Shown in pieces: positions 8,101 through 15,952 of a stretch of 64,000 nucleotides of DNA. Position 1 is the stretch's first letter; each line of letters begins with the position of its first letter. The DNA lies in contig NZ_JAEHOH010000021.1 in assembly GCF_016522505.1 (NCBI RefSeq), positions 31,592-95,591 of the forward strand, written 5' to 3'. The position numbers and the translations under genes were made by a program. The notes beneath the pieces are model-generated. The model had not been told where the DNA came from and did not search any database. It worked only from the letters and a program-made list of their open reading frames with translations. The DNA comes from Leucobacter chromiisoli. GTDB taxonomy: Bacteria > Actinomycetota > Actinomycetes > Actinomycetales > Microbacteriaceae.

Positions 8101-9347
8101 TCGTCACCTACACAGTGACCGGCGTGAACACCGGTGAGACCGTGCTCGATCCCGTCTCGATCGTCGACGACCTCTCCGGAGTCCTGGCGCACGCCGCCTA
8201 CAACGGCGACGCGTCCGCCTCGACGGGAGCGGTCGCGCTGGACGACGAGGAGCTGGTGTGGAGCGGGAGCCTCGGAGTCGGCGAGCGCGTCATCATCACC
8301 TACTCGGTGACCGTGCACGGAGACGCCGGCGGCGAGACCCTTCGGAACGAGGCGGCCGGCTCCGCCACGCCACCCGGGGACGCGCCTCCGATCGAGACGC
8401 CCCCCTCGACGACGGAGCACCCGGTCAACGAACCCGGCTTCGAGATCCTCAAGACCGCGGCCCCCGGAGCGGGGACGGCCGTGGACCCCGGCGGCGTCGT
8501 CAGCTACACGCTGACGGGCGTGAACACCGGTGAGACCGTGCTCGATCCCGTCTCGATCGTCGACGACCTGTCGGGCGTGCTCGCGCACGCCGCCTACAAC
8601 GGCGACGTCGCCGCCTCCAGCGGAGCGGTCGCGGTCGAGGGCGAGAAGCTGTCGTGGACGGGCGGGCTCGGGATCGGCGAGCGGGTCATCATCACGTACT
8701 CCGTGACGGTGAACGGCGACGCGGGCGGGGCGACCCTCGTCAACACCGCGGGCGGCTCTGCGACGCCGCCCGGGGGAAGCACCCTGACGCCGCCCCCCGT
8801 GGAGACGGAGCATCCGGTGAACGAGCCGGGCTTCGAGTTCACGAAGACGGCCGACCCGAGCTCGGGCACGTCCGTCGCCGCCGGCGGCATCGTGACCTAC
8901 ACGCTGACGGGCGTCAACACCGGTGCAACGGATCTGGAGCGCGTCGAGATCGTCGACGACCTCAGCCGGGTCCTGCAGCACGCCGCATACCGAGGAGACG
9001 CGGTCGCGCACATCGGCGATCGCGAGGCGGATGCGCCTTCGGTGGAGGGCAGCCGGCTCAGCTGGAGCGGGCCGCTCGCCAGTGGCGAGACCGTCACCGT
9101 CACCTACTCGGTTCGCGTGAACGACGACGCCGCGGGGCAGACGATGGTCAACCGCGCGAGCGCCTCGGCGACGCCTCCGGGAGGGGTGACGATCACTCCG
9201 CCGGAGACGTCGACGGAGCATCCGGTGAAGACCCAGCTGGCCGTCACGGGTGAGCGGGCGGTGCCCTGGCTCGCCGGGCTGGGCGCGCTTCTCCTCGCGG
9301 GCGGAGGGGTGCTGCTGGTGACGCGTCGTCGAGACTCGGCCCTCTAG
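5157..9347 (+). CDS. Large repetitive cell-surface adhesin with LAVTG sorting signal
   Basis: The 1,396-aa protein has a signal peptide (residues 1-38, ending PAEA). A domain at about 40-285 has repeated GNG/ANGELYV-type blades, resembling the beta-propeller DUF6923. A prealbumin-like segment follows at about 285-395 (ISLQKDIVDRFESGDQFTL to CTITND). Seven tandem DUF11/DUF7927-like repeats of about 130-145 residues occupy 399-1357, each ending in a Pro-rich TEHPV-type linker. The C-terminus is an LAVTG motif (1361-1365), a hydrophobic helix and an RRR tail. It should be anchored to peptidoglycan by a sortase and act outside the cell; LAxTG is the type known for class E sortases. The ATG at 5157 is preferred over an earlier in-frame start because AGGGAG precedes it at a suitable distance and the signal peptide begins there. 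A LAL regulator lies downstream. Confidence 0.9.
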   Translation: MSKRPSSVVRRWGAIVASAAVVATSLVTVGAAATPAEAAPFACDANTIYTQNASGEIRSVDVSPNGSGLGDVHASGQRANALGISADGNMAYTLDNSNGSGGANKQIAIYNGATEQTETKALGDPSVPGVLIRGAVSPETGIYYYSGSSANSYLGAYDPATGSAIGQVGVLATGIDGNGDFAFGANGELYVLADRDIFVVQPNNVPTTPGSGDIPLTHVTRLPAGTQGNGIAFGANGKLFVSQSGSISEVDLATGQMLRTIATRGFSNTDMSSCSFPNTISLQKDIVDRFESGDQFTLDIDGDTIDDDRSATTTGAMTGLQPVIAGPVFVEAGETYTVSETAAGGADLADYDSSISCVDSGGAPVATTGSGPSWDVVFPTSDRGENVICTITNDAHEAAVPGLDLRKTSDPANGSSVEAGDTITYTVEAENTGNTALDPVEIADDLSQVFDSATYRGDVTTAIDGTEETANPATITGDDLAWTGALQPGQTVTITYSVSVNEGVAGASIENRVTASGTPPGPGEPVVPPAVTTEHPVAGFEIAKSADPASGTVLEPGDTVTYTVTGTNTGATLLDPASIVDDLSGVLAHAAYNGDATATSGEVSVSGSALSWTGALAAGETVEITYSATVAKDASSVAINNSASGSATPQTPDPNNPGGPTIPGAPIVPAPVETSHPVLASGFAVAKSADPASGTAVDPGDTVTYTVTGENTGDTLLDPATITDSLAAVLDVADYNGDASATSGTVSVDGDELTWSGSLPAGERVEITYSVTVKGDAGGALLSNTASGEGTPRIPEDPSDPESPTTPGETIAPPPAETEHPVNAPGFELSKSVDPVSGTAVDTGAVLTYTLVGANTGETALDPVTIVDDLSDVLAHAAYNGDVSASVNGEPAASPEVSGTQLSWSGALDAGETVTITYSVTVGSDAAGESILNAATAEATPPGGETIVPPPVETDNPVNVPGFSVSKSADPETGSAVDPGDVVTYTVTGVNTGETVLDPVSIVDDLSGVLAHAAYNGDASASTGAVALDDEELVWSGSLGVGERVIITYSVTVHGDAGGETLRNEAAGSATPPGDAPPIETPPSTTEHPVNEPGFEILKTAAPGAGTAVDPGGVVSYTLTGVNTGETVLDPVSIVDDLSGVLAHAAYNGDVAASSGAVAVEGEKLSWTGGLGIGERVIITYSVTVNGDAGGATLVNTAGGSATPPGGSTLTPPPVETEHPVNEPGFEFTKTADPSSGTSVAAGGIVTYTLTGVNTGATDLERVEIVDDLSRVLQHAAYRGDAVAHIGDREADAPSVEGSRLSWSGPLASGETVTVTYSVRVNDDAAGQTMVNRASASATPPGGVTITPPETSTEHPVKTQLAVTGERAVPWLAGLGALLLAGGGVLLVTRRRDSAL
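6352..9227 (+). repeat. Seven tandem copies of a ~400-bp domain repeat
   Basis: Units begin near 6352, 6769, 7190, 7621, 8029, 8428 and 8815. Each encodes the pattern KSADP..GT.VDPGDTVTY, NTG.T.LDP..IVDDLS.VL, AYNGD, L.W.G.L..GE.V.ITYSV and a Pro-rich spacer ending in HPV. Copies 5 and 6 share about 53 identical bases (8121-8173 and 8517-8569), so the array has probably changed in copy number recently. Confidence 0.9.
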
Positions 9348-9376
9348 GCGGGCTGAGAGCGTAGTCTCCCGCGGGA

Positions 9377-9423
9377 AAGAGGTCCGGGCATCGAATGCGT
9401 CGCATCCGATGCCCGGACCTCTT
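9377..9423 (+). terminator. Long hairpin terminator after the adhesin
   Basis: AAGAGGTCCGGGCATCG (9377-9393) and CGATGCCCGGACCTCTT (9407-9423) are perfect 17-bp arms. An inner ATGCG/CGCAT extends the stem. The right arm ends in a short pyrimidine run. It separates the adhesin from the LAL regulator, which has its own ribosome-binding site. Confidence 0.8.
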
Positions 9424-9495
9424 CTACACTGATGAGGAGCCGCTCGGGCGGCTCGACCCGGATGACAGGGGCGATCCGAGGAGGAAGTTCGGGGA

Positions 9496-12168
9496 ATGGC
9501 GATCGAGGGGGTCCCCCGGATACCGTCGTGGGTGCTGTCGAGACATCGATTGAGCTCTCGCTTCGACGGCGCCGAGCCGATCATCGTCGCCCGCGCCCCG
9601 GCCGGGTACGGGAAGACCGTGGCCATGGCCCAGTGGGCCTCGACCACCGCGACGAGCGGCGTCTGGGTGCGGATCCGGGACCGGGAGATGGAATCCGCCG
9701 AGTTCGTCGAACTCCTCGCCGACGAGATGCGGGCCGCCGGCCTCCTCGAGGACGGGAACCCGCTGCGGCTGGCCTCCGAGGCGATGGCGGGCGGAGCGGA
9801 TCCCTGGCAGCTGCTGCGGCGGGGGCTGCGCGGCGTTCCCGGCCCCCTGGCCCTCGCGGTCGACGGCATCGACGGTCTCCGCCGATCGACGCAGCTGGCT
9901 CTCGTCGACGCCGTCCGCGACCTCAGCACGCTGGAGCTCCGCGCGACCGCGCGCAAGCGCACGGTCCTCGACGAGCCGGCTCTGGCGCTGGACATGGAGC
10001 TGGCGACGCTGGAGGCCCCCGATCTGGCGCTCACCGCCGAGGAGGCGGCGCGGATCATGGCCGTGGACCCCCACTCCGACCTCGTGAACGAGGTGATGGC
10101 GCACGGAGGGGCTCCGCTCTTCGCGAAGCTTCTGGCCACGTCGCTCGGCGAGGCCGCGCAGCCCGCTCTGTCGGGCCGCACCCTCCCCGATCTCGTGGAC
10201 TCGTTCATCCGGCTGCAACTGGAGTCCTCACCGGTGGATGAACCGTTCCTCCGCTTCGTGACGGCGACCTCGATCGCCGAGGCGATGGACCCGGATCTCG
10301 CAGCCCGGCTTCTGCGGATCGCGACCCGGAGGCCGGCGGGCGAAGCGAAGGCGGACGCCTCGGAGGAGCGCGCATCCGCACGGGCGCTCCTGGACCGCGC
10401 AGAGGCCGAGGGCCTCGGGCTCTGGAGCCCGGATGCGACCGGGGCCGCGACGTTCACCTACACCCCGCTCATCCGGGAGGCGTTCGAGCGACGACTGCGC
10501 GCGGAGCAGCCCCGGGAAGTGCCCGAGCTGGTCGGCGCCGTGGCCCGGTGGGAGCTGCGAGCGGGGCATCCGTTCTCCGCCCTCCGCCAGGCCGTCGAGT
10601 TCCACGACTGGACCTTCGCGTCCCGCGTCGTAAGGATGCACTGGAACGACCTGCTGCGGAATCACGGCCCGCAGCTGCGAGAGCTCTTCCGCGGCACTCC
10701 GCTCTCGGTGCTCCGCACCCATCCCTTCCTCACGATGCTGCTCGCCCTCGAGTACAACCGCACCGGGCGGAGCCGCCTGAGGGCGCTGGAGTACTTCGCC
10801 CTCGCGCGCTACGCCGCCCGGAAGCAGCGCGCCTCCGCGAGTCGGGCGGACCGGGCGGTGCTGCGTGCGATCGAGACGGCCTCCCTCAGGGTGAGCGGTC
10901 GGTTCGACGCAGCGCTGGGACCCGCGGTGGAGGGCTACGAGACGCTGCTCGCGATGAGTCCCTCCGACCGGGACGACCTGGGTCGGACGGAACCCACGCT
11001 GCTGAACCAGTACGGCACCACCTTCGTCTATGCGGGTCTCGACGAAGAGGCCCTCGCCGCCTTCTCCCGGTCGACCGCGGTGGGCGAGGCGCGAGGTCTC
11101 ACGGGCGGCCTGCAGGGACTCGCGCTCTCCGCCGGCACCCTCGCGATCGCCGGAGACGGGCCCGAGGCGCGAGCGCTGCTGGAGCAGGCCAGCCGCCTCG
11201 AATGGCCGGACGGCTGGTTGACCGGGTACATGGGCAGCTTCATCCCTCTCGCGGAGGCGATGCTGGCGCTCGAGGCCTTCGACGCCGATGCGGCCGAGCG
11301 TCACCTCCGCTCGCTCGATCCCCACCGCGAAACGATCGAGCACTGGCCCCTGCTCGCGCACGCCGACGCGCTCGTGTCGCTCCTGCGCGGTGAGGTCGAC
11401 CAGGCGCGCTTCCGGCTCCAGGCGGAGATCACCAGCCAGAACCGCCGCCGTGCGGTCGCACCGGAGACGCTCGCGCGCCTCGGTCGGACCTCCTCGCTGA
11501 TCGAACTGGCGGCGGGGAACCCCCACGCGGCCGAGAAAGCGCTCGGGAAGCGGCAGTCCGCGGGCGGGGCAGTCGGCCGCGCCCGGATCAGTCTCGTCCG
11601 AGACAGGCCGGAAGAGGCCTTGCGGCTGCTCCTCGCCGCCGAGCGCCATCCCGCCCGGGCCCGGCCCTCGTCCCGTCGGATCGCCGAGGACCTGGCGCTC
11701 CGCGCGGGAGCGATGGCGCTGCTCGGGAACGAGGAACGCGCGGTGACGGCCACGCGCGCGGCGTTCGAGTTCCTGCGGGAGCGTCGGCAGGGGATGGCGC
11801 TGGCGATGGTGCCGCCGAAGGCCCTCGACGCCGTGTTCTCGCTGGTGGAGCGAGCCGGGCTCGCGGTGCACGACGCGCATCTCTCGCGCGGCCGGGTGCC
11901 CGGGATCATCGCCTCGACACGTCCGAAGTCGGCGTTCACTCCGCGCGAACTCGCCCTCATCGAGACGCTGCCGCGAACCCGGACCAACACCGAGCTCGCG
12001 CAGGCGCTCTCCATCTCCCTCAACACCGTCAAGACCCAGCTTCGCGGGCTCTACCGGAAGCTGGGTGTCGGGACGCGGGCGGAGGCTCTTGCCGCCCTCG
12101 CCGCGATGGGGTTCACGAGCGCCGATCCGGACGATATCCCTGCGCGTCTCGAGGAACCGTTCGAGTGA
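9496..12168 (+). CDS. LuxR-family LAL (MalT-like) transcriptional regulator
   Basis: The 890-aa protein has the three-part layout of LAL regulators, in which nucleotide and ligand binding trigger multimerisation on DNA. The N-terminal P-loop ATPase has Walker A APAGYGKT at 34-41 and a Walker B-like LALAVDGID. The centre is a long helical, TPR-like region. The C-terminal LuxR helix-turn-helix lies at about 814-866 (FTPRELALIETLPRTRTN..ELAQALSISLNTVKTQLRGLYRKLG). The start is supported by GAGGAGG about 20 nt and GGGGA immediately upstream. Placement right after the adhesin gene suggests it controls surface-protein expression. A second LAL gene at 36168 sits next to a related adhesin. The last 56 bp overlap the convergent MFS gene. 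Confidence 0.9.
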   Translation: MAIEGVPRIPSWVLSRHRLSSRFDGAEPIIVARAPAGYGKTVAMAQWASTTATSGVWVRIRDREMESAEFVELLADEMRAAGLLEDGNPLRLASEAMAGGADPWQLLRRGLRGVPGPLALAVDGIDGLRRSTQLALVDAVRDLSTLELRATARKRTVLDEPALALDMELATLEAPDLALTAEEAARIMAVDPHSDLVNEVMAHGGAPLFAKLLATSLGEAAQPALSGRTLPDLVDSFIRLQLESSPVDEPFLRFVTATSIAEAMDPDLAARLLRIATRRPAGEAKADASEERASARALLDRAEAEGLGLWSPDATGAATFTYTPLIREAFERRLRAEQPREVPELVGAVARWELRAGHPFSALRQAVEFHDWTFASRVVRMHWNDLLRNHGPQLRELFRGTPLSVLRTHPFLTMLLALEYNRTGRSRLRALEYFALARYAARKQRASASRADRAVLRAIETASLRVSGRFDAALGPAVEGYETLLAMSPSDRDDLGRTEPTLLNQYGTTFVYAGLDEEALAAFSRSTAVGEARGLTGGLQGLALSAGTLAIAGDGPEARALLEQASRLEWPDGWLTGYMGSFIPLAEAMLALEAFDADAAERHLRSLDPHRETIEHWPLLAHADALVSLLRGEVDQARFRLQAEITSQNRRRAVAPETLARLGRTSSLIELAAGNPHAAEKALGKRQSAGGAVGRARISLVRDRPEEALRLLLAAERHPARARPSSRRIAEDLALRAGAMALLGNEERAVTATRAAFEFLRERRQGMALAMVPPKALDAVFSLVERAGLAVHDAHLSRGRVPGIIASTRPKSAFTPRELALIETLPRTRTNTELAQALSISLNTVKTQLRGLYRKLGVGTRAEALAALAAMGFTSADPDDIPARLEEPFE

Positions 12169-13384
12169 GCGCCGGGCCGATGAACCGCACGGCCGCGAGC
12201 GCGACCAGAGCGAGGACTCCGGCCGACATGTAGAGGGCGAGGTAGTTGTCGGCGCCCGTCGAGAGGGGGTCGGGCCCGGACGAGGAGAGCATCGCGACCG
12301 CGATGCCGGGCGCGACGGCCTGGGGGAGCGTCTCGGCGACGTTCAGCAGTCCCAGATACGTTCCGGCCCTGCCATCGGGGATCGTGCGGAGAGCGAGCGC
12401 GAGATCGACGGCGAAGTAGACCCCCATGGCGATTCCTCCGACGGCTGCGGCGAGCCAGAGCTGCGGTTCCCCGGACGCCGTGGCGCGCAGCATGCCGGCG
12501 AAGGCCAGACCCGCTCCCGACACGACCAGATAGGGGCCGTAGCGTCCTCGCCGCCCCGCCGCGAACCCCGCCGTCACCGCCGCCAGGACGATCCCCGTCC
12601 CACCCAGCAGGGTGGCCGCCGCGACCACCGGTGAGGCGGCTTCGGGTGACAGGCGTAAACGGGCCATCACGAAGTAGAGGGTGAAGGACGTCGCCAGGGA
12701 GAACGCCAGCTGCATGAGCAGGCGCTGCCCCCAGATCCAGACGAATGCGCGGTTGCGGAGGATCTCGCGCAGCTGACGCGCGCCCTCCCGTGAGAACGGC
12801 GGAGGAGTCGAGAGTCGAGGCGCAGGGTCGGAGATCACCGCGCAGCAGATCGTCGCGACGATGACGGCGGCAGACGGCATCGCGAGGATCAGGACGTCGA
12901 GCCGGGAGGGGACCATCGCGGCCAGCGCAAGCGGCGGGAGCGTCCCGAGGAACGCGGCGGCGCCGAACACCCCGGAGGCCGAGGCGCGCGTCCGCTCCTC
13001 CACCTGATCCCCGACGAAACCGGCGACGGCGGCGAGCGTGGCGTTGTATCCGGCCTGCGCGACCACCCAGGCCGCCGCGAGCTCCGCCACCGATGCGGCG
13101 TTCAGCAGCGCCGCGCTCGCTCCCCATCCTGCGAGGACCCCGCCGAGGAGCCACGGGCGCCGCCTGCCGAATCGGCTCCGGGTCCAGTCGGAGGCGATAC
13201 CGAACACGGGATTCGCGAGGACGGCCGTCAGCGCCCCGCATGTGACGACGAAGGCCAGAGACGATGTCCGCTGACTCTCGGGAACGAGTCGCCCCACCAG
13301 CATCGGGAGACCGGTGATCGCGGGCGCCGTCAGCGAGCCGAGCGCCACGAGATTGACGGCGGCGAAGATCAGCACCCTCCGCAC
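12113..13384 (-). CDS. Major facilitator superfamily transporter
   Basis: The 423-aa product has about twelve hydrophobic segments, and the loop motif DWTRSRFGRRRPWLLGG between TM2 and TM3 matches the MFS signature (D-x-x-x-R-x-G-R-R). This loop is most like the GPH/sugar-proton-symporter and related MFS families, but the substrate is not evident. A second positively charged loop (AAGRRGRYGPYL) occurs after TM8. It starts with GTG, preceded by GGGAGG. It converges on the LAL regulator and the two reading frames overlap by 56 bp at their 3' ends. No regulator is adjacent in the same direction. Confidence 0.85.
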   Translation of the reverse strand: MRRVLIFAAVNLVALGSLTAPAITGLPMLVGRLVPESQRTSSLAFVVTCGALTAVLANPVFGIASDWTRSRFGRRRPWLLGGVLAGWGASAALLNAASVAELAAAWVVAQAGYNATLAAVAGFVGDQVEERTRASASGVFGAAAFLGTLPPLALAAMVPSRLDVLILAMPSAAVIVATICCAVISDPAPRLSTPPPFSREGARQLREILRNRAFVWIWGQRLLMQLAFSLATSFTLYFVMARLRLSPEAASPVVAAATLLGGTGIVLAAVTAGFAAGRRGRYGPYLVVSGAGLAFAGMLRATASGEPQLWLAAAVGGIAMGVYFAVDLALALRTIPDGRAGTYLGLLNVAETLPQAVAPGIAVAMLSSSGPDPLSTGADNYLALYMSAGVLALVALAAVRFIGPALTRTVPRDAQGYRPDRRS

Positions 13385-13671
13385 GCCGCCCCCGACCTCC
13401 CCCAGCGGCTCCCGGACATCGACGAGCCGTGCTCCTCAGCTTAGTCAAGGACCGAGCCTGCAGCGGCCCCGATGCGGTCATCGGGCGCGACTCCGGATCG
13501 CCCCTCCTGCTTCGGCGCCCTCGACGAGCGGACCTCCGAGGAGTTCGCGACTGTACCCAGCGGGCGCCGTTTCTTCAACCCTCTGAGCAGTCGGGCCGGG
13601 ACCAGCCAGACTGAGGGCGAGCGGGTCGGACGGCCCGCCCCGCGCACCGCGGGACGCACCGAGGAGGAGCC

Positions 13672-14004
13672 ATGGAATCGACACCGGACACATTCTCCGA
13701 CGCCGGGGACGCGGACGCCGTGCGACCGCTTCGCGACGGCGACGCCACGGCGCCGGCGGACCCGGCGGCCGATCCGGCCCAGACCGAATGGGACCGGACG
13801 GAGGCGCTCGACAGCGCCGCGGCGGAGAACGACCCCGATCCGTCGATCGGCGACGACCCCGTCGGGACACCCGGCGGCGATCCCGAGATCCCCGCCGAGG
13901 ACCTGCCCGATTCGGAGCTGCAGCCCGAGAGTCAGGGCGAGGATCCGCTGGTCGCCGAACTCGGGGAAGAGGGCGAGGGGGATCTCGCCCCCGAGGACCT
14001 CTGA
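13672..14004 (+). CDS. Small acidic hypothetical protein
   Basis: The 110-aa product is extremely acidic and rich in Asp, Glu, Pro and Ala, with no Cys and no hydrophobic segment, so it is probably intrinsically disordered and cytoplasmic. GAGGAGGAG lies 3-4 nt before the ATG, a strong ribosome-binding site, which is the main reason for calling it real. Similar short acidic proteins are common in Microbacteriaceae without known function. It converges on the glutathione peroxidase gene with an 11-bp gap. I recognise no family. Confidence 0.6.
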   Translation: MESTPDTFSDAGDADAVRPLRDGDATAPADPAADPAQTEWDRTEALDSAAAENDPDPSIGDDPVGTPGGDPEIPAEDLPDSELQPESQGEDPLVAELGEEGEGDLAPEDL

Positions 14005-14015
14005 GCGTCTCGGAG

Positions 14016-14522
14016 CTACGTCCGATCCGGCAGGGCCCGCTCGATCGCCGAGATCACGGCCGGATCGTCGGGGCGCGTGGCCGGACGGAAGCGCGTCACC
14101 CCGCCGTCGGGTGCGACGAGGAACTTCTCGAAGTTCCACTTCACCTTCCCCGCCCGCCCCGCCGCATCGGGCACGCGGCGGAGCTGCGCGTAGAGCGGAT
14201 GCTTGTGCCTGCCGTTCACCTTCGTCTTCTCCATGAGGGGGAAGGTGACGCCGTAGGTCGTCGAGCAGAACTCCTTGATCCGCTCGGCGCTGCCCGGCTC
14301 CTGACCCATGAACTGGTTGCACGGGAAGCCGAGCACCGTGAAGCCGCGGTCGCCGTAGCGGCGCTGCAGCTCCTCCAGCTGCTCGTACTGGGGTGTGAGG
14401 CCGCATTTGGACGCGACGTTGACGACGAGCACCGCCTGATCGGCATAGGCGGCGAGCGAGGTCGCCTCCCCGTCGATCGTGGTCAGCGGGATCCTGCGGA
14501 GAGCTGCTGTATCGAGGCGCAT
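14016..14522 (-). CDS. Glutathione peroxidase family (thiol peroxidase)
   Basis: A 168-aa thioredoxin-fold peroxidase that reduces hydroperoxides; the bacterial Cys-type members generally use thioredoxin or mycothiol rather than glutathione. The peroxidatic Cys40 lies in VVNVASKCGLTPQY, with FPCNQF at 66-71 and WNFEKFL near residue 128 completing the Cys/Gln/Trp/Asn active site. Cys86 (IKEFCSTT) sits at the position of the resolving cysteine of thioredoxin-dependent members. Length is typical. A TACGAT hexamer 6 nt before the ATG suggests a leaderless transcript of its own. Confidence 0.93.
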   Translation of the reverse strand: MRLDTAALRRIPLTTIDGEATSLAAYADQAVLVVNVASKCGLTPQYEQLEELQRRYGDRGFTVLGFPCNQFMGQEPGSAERIKEFCSTTYGVTFPLMEKTKVNGRHKHPLYAQLRRVPDAAGRAGKVKWNFEKFLVAPDGGVTRFRPATRPDDPAVISAIERALPDRT

Positions 14523-14528
14523 GGCAGC

Positions 14529-14534
14529 ATCGTA
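14529..14534 (-). promoter_or_regulatory. -10 element (TACGAT) of the peroxidase gene
   Basis: Minus-strand TACGAT is 6 nt before the ATG at 14522, with no Shine-Dalgarno. Confidence 0.45.
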
Positions 14535-14586
14535 CGCGCTGCAGCTCCGCCGAGGGCGGAGGTGGGGGAGGCGCGGCGGATCCGGA

Positions 14587-15732
14587 TCAGAGCAGGTGCC
14601 CGCCGCCCGTGAGGCGCATGCGGTTCACGAGGTTCTTCACGTCCTGCGCGCGGCTCTTCGACGTGACGAGGAGCACGTCGGCGGTGTCGACCACCACGAC
14701 GTCCTCCATGCCCACCAGGGCGACGAGGCGGTCGCTCTCCGACACGACGATGCCGCTCGAGGCGTCGGACAGCACCTGGGCGCCGTCGCCGAGCACGGCG
14801 AGGTCGCTCGAGCGGCCGCGGGTGAGCAGGTTCGCGACGGAGGCGAAGTCTCCGACGTCGTCCCAGTCGAAGTGCGCCGCGACGCACACCATCTTGCCGG
14901 CAGCGGCGGCCGGTTCGGCCACGGTGTAGTCGATCGCGATCTTCGGCAGCGCCGGCCACAGGCGCTCCCGCACCTGCGCGCCGCGGTCCGTGTCCCACGC
15001 ATCCGCGATCTCGCGCAGCGAGCGCACCAGCTCGGGCTCCGCCAGCGCCATCTGGTCGAGCAGCACCGTGGCCTTCGCGATGAACATGCCGGCGTTCCAG
15101 AGATAGCTGCCGCGGAGCAGGTAGTCGGTCGCCGTCGCCTCGTCGGGCTTCTCCACGAACTCGGTGACCTCGTACACGTCGAAGGGCGCCAGGTCGCCGC
15201 GGGCCGAGCCGCAGGCGATGTAGCCGAAGCCGGTCGCCGGATGCGACGGATGGATCCCGATGGTGGCGATGTACCCCTGGTCAGCGGCCTGCACCGCGGT
15301 CGAGACGGCGCGCTGGAACAGCACGTCGCCCCGGATCACATGGTCGGCGGCGAAGGATCCGATGATCGCGTCGGGATCCCGGGTCTCGAGGATGGCCGCG
15401 GCGAGACCGATGGCCGCCGACGAGTCCTTCGGCTCGCTCTCGGTGATCAGGTTCTGCGCCAGGAGCTCCGGCAGCTGCTCGGTCACGGAGGCGCGATGCG
15501 CATTGCCCGTGACGACCATCACGCGCTCGGCGGGAGTGACGGGGGAGAGCCGATCCCAGGTCGCCCGCAGCAGGGAGTCGCCGCTGCCCGTGAGGTCGAG
15601 CAGGAACTTCGGGGCGTTCGCGCGGGAGAGCGGCCAGAGCCGGGAGCCGACGCCTCCCGCGGGGATCACGCAGGTGAGGCGCTCGAGAGCCGGAGTGCGG
15701 GCCGGTGAGAGGGCCTCGGAAGCAGCGGTCAT
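14587..15732 (-). CDS. manC: Mannose-1-phosphate guanylyltransferase
   Basis: The enzyme makes GDP-mannose from GTP and mannose-1-phosphate for cell-envelope mannosylation. The 381-aa protein begins its catalytic domain with VIPAGGVGSRLWPLSRANAPKF, the nucleotidyltransferase signature with the product-binding LWPLSR. It also has SFAADHVI, ATGFGYI, VTEFVEKPD and a YLWNAGMFI motif characteristic of this family. Length matches the single-domain (type II-like) form without a fused isomerase. The ATG at 15732 is chosen from the -10 hexamer 7 nt upstream; an upstream extension of the frame would run into the sdh leader. It is divergent from the sdh operon. The gene symbol follows general usage; actinobacterial naming varies (manB/manC). 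Confidence 0.9.
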   Translation of the reverse strand: MTAASEALSPARTPALERLTCVIPAGGVGSRLWPLSRANAPKFLLDLTGSGDSLLRATWDRLSPVTPAERVMVVTGNAHRASVTEQLPELLAQNLITESEPKDSSAAIGLAAAILETRDPDAIIGSFAADHVIRGDVLFQRAVSTAVQAADQGYIATIGIHPSHPATGFGYIACGSARGDLAPFDVYEVTEFVEKPDEATATDYLLRGSYLWNAGMFIAKATVLLDQMALAEPELVRSLREIADAWDTDRGAQVRERLWPALPKIAIDYTVAEPAAAAGKMVCVAAHFDWDDVGDFASVANLLTRGRSSDLAVLGDGAQVLSDASSGIVVSESDRLVALVGMEDVVVVDTADVLLVTSKSRAQDVKNLVNRMRLTGGGHLL

Positions 15733-15739
15733 GGGCACC

Positions 15740-15745
15740 AGCCTA
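15740..15745 (-). promoter_or_regulatory. -10 element (TAGGCT) of manC
   Basis: Minus-strand TAGGCT is 7 nt before the ATG at 15732; probably leaderless. Confidence 0.5.
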
Positions 15746-15818
15746 ACGATCGGATGTCGCTTGGTGGGAAATGCGGCGCGGCCCGGCCTCTGCGGACGGG
15801 AGCACCCGGGAAAGGTGC

Positions 15819-15824
15819 CATAAT
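15819..15824 (+). promoter_or_regulatory. Candidate -10 (CATAAT) of the sdh operon
   Basis: CATAAT matches TATAAT at five of six positions and lies about 130 nt before the sdhC start. No good -35 is seen. The implied leader of about 120 nt contains a small hairpin, CCGCGCA-CTCC-TGCGCGG (15858-15875), and no riboswitch that I recognise. Confidence 0.45.
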
Positions 15825-15952
15825 GGGGTCGCGGCAGATTCCCAGCTACGAGGCTGTCCGCGCACTCCTGCGCGGAACGCCTCGCACCGGAACCTGCGGC
15901 GTCGGCCGCCGGGGAGCCTGCCCGGTGGCGCAGGATCTTGAGGAGGATGCAC

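Noticed and set aside
6352..9227. CRISPR array or insertion-sequence repeats
   Set aside because: The repeated units are in-frame ~400-bp protein domains with diverged copies; there are no short identical repeats with unique spacers and no transposase anywhere in the window.
5139..10457. 1,772-codon open frame antisense to the adhesin and LAL genes
   Set aside because: Very Arg/Gly-rich composition, no domain, and it mirrors third-position G/C bias of the real plus-strand genes.
15825..15952. Riboswitch in the sdh leader
   Set aside because: Only a small 7-bp hairpin is visible; no conserved core of a known riboswitch class is recognisable.
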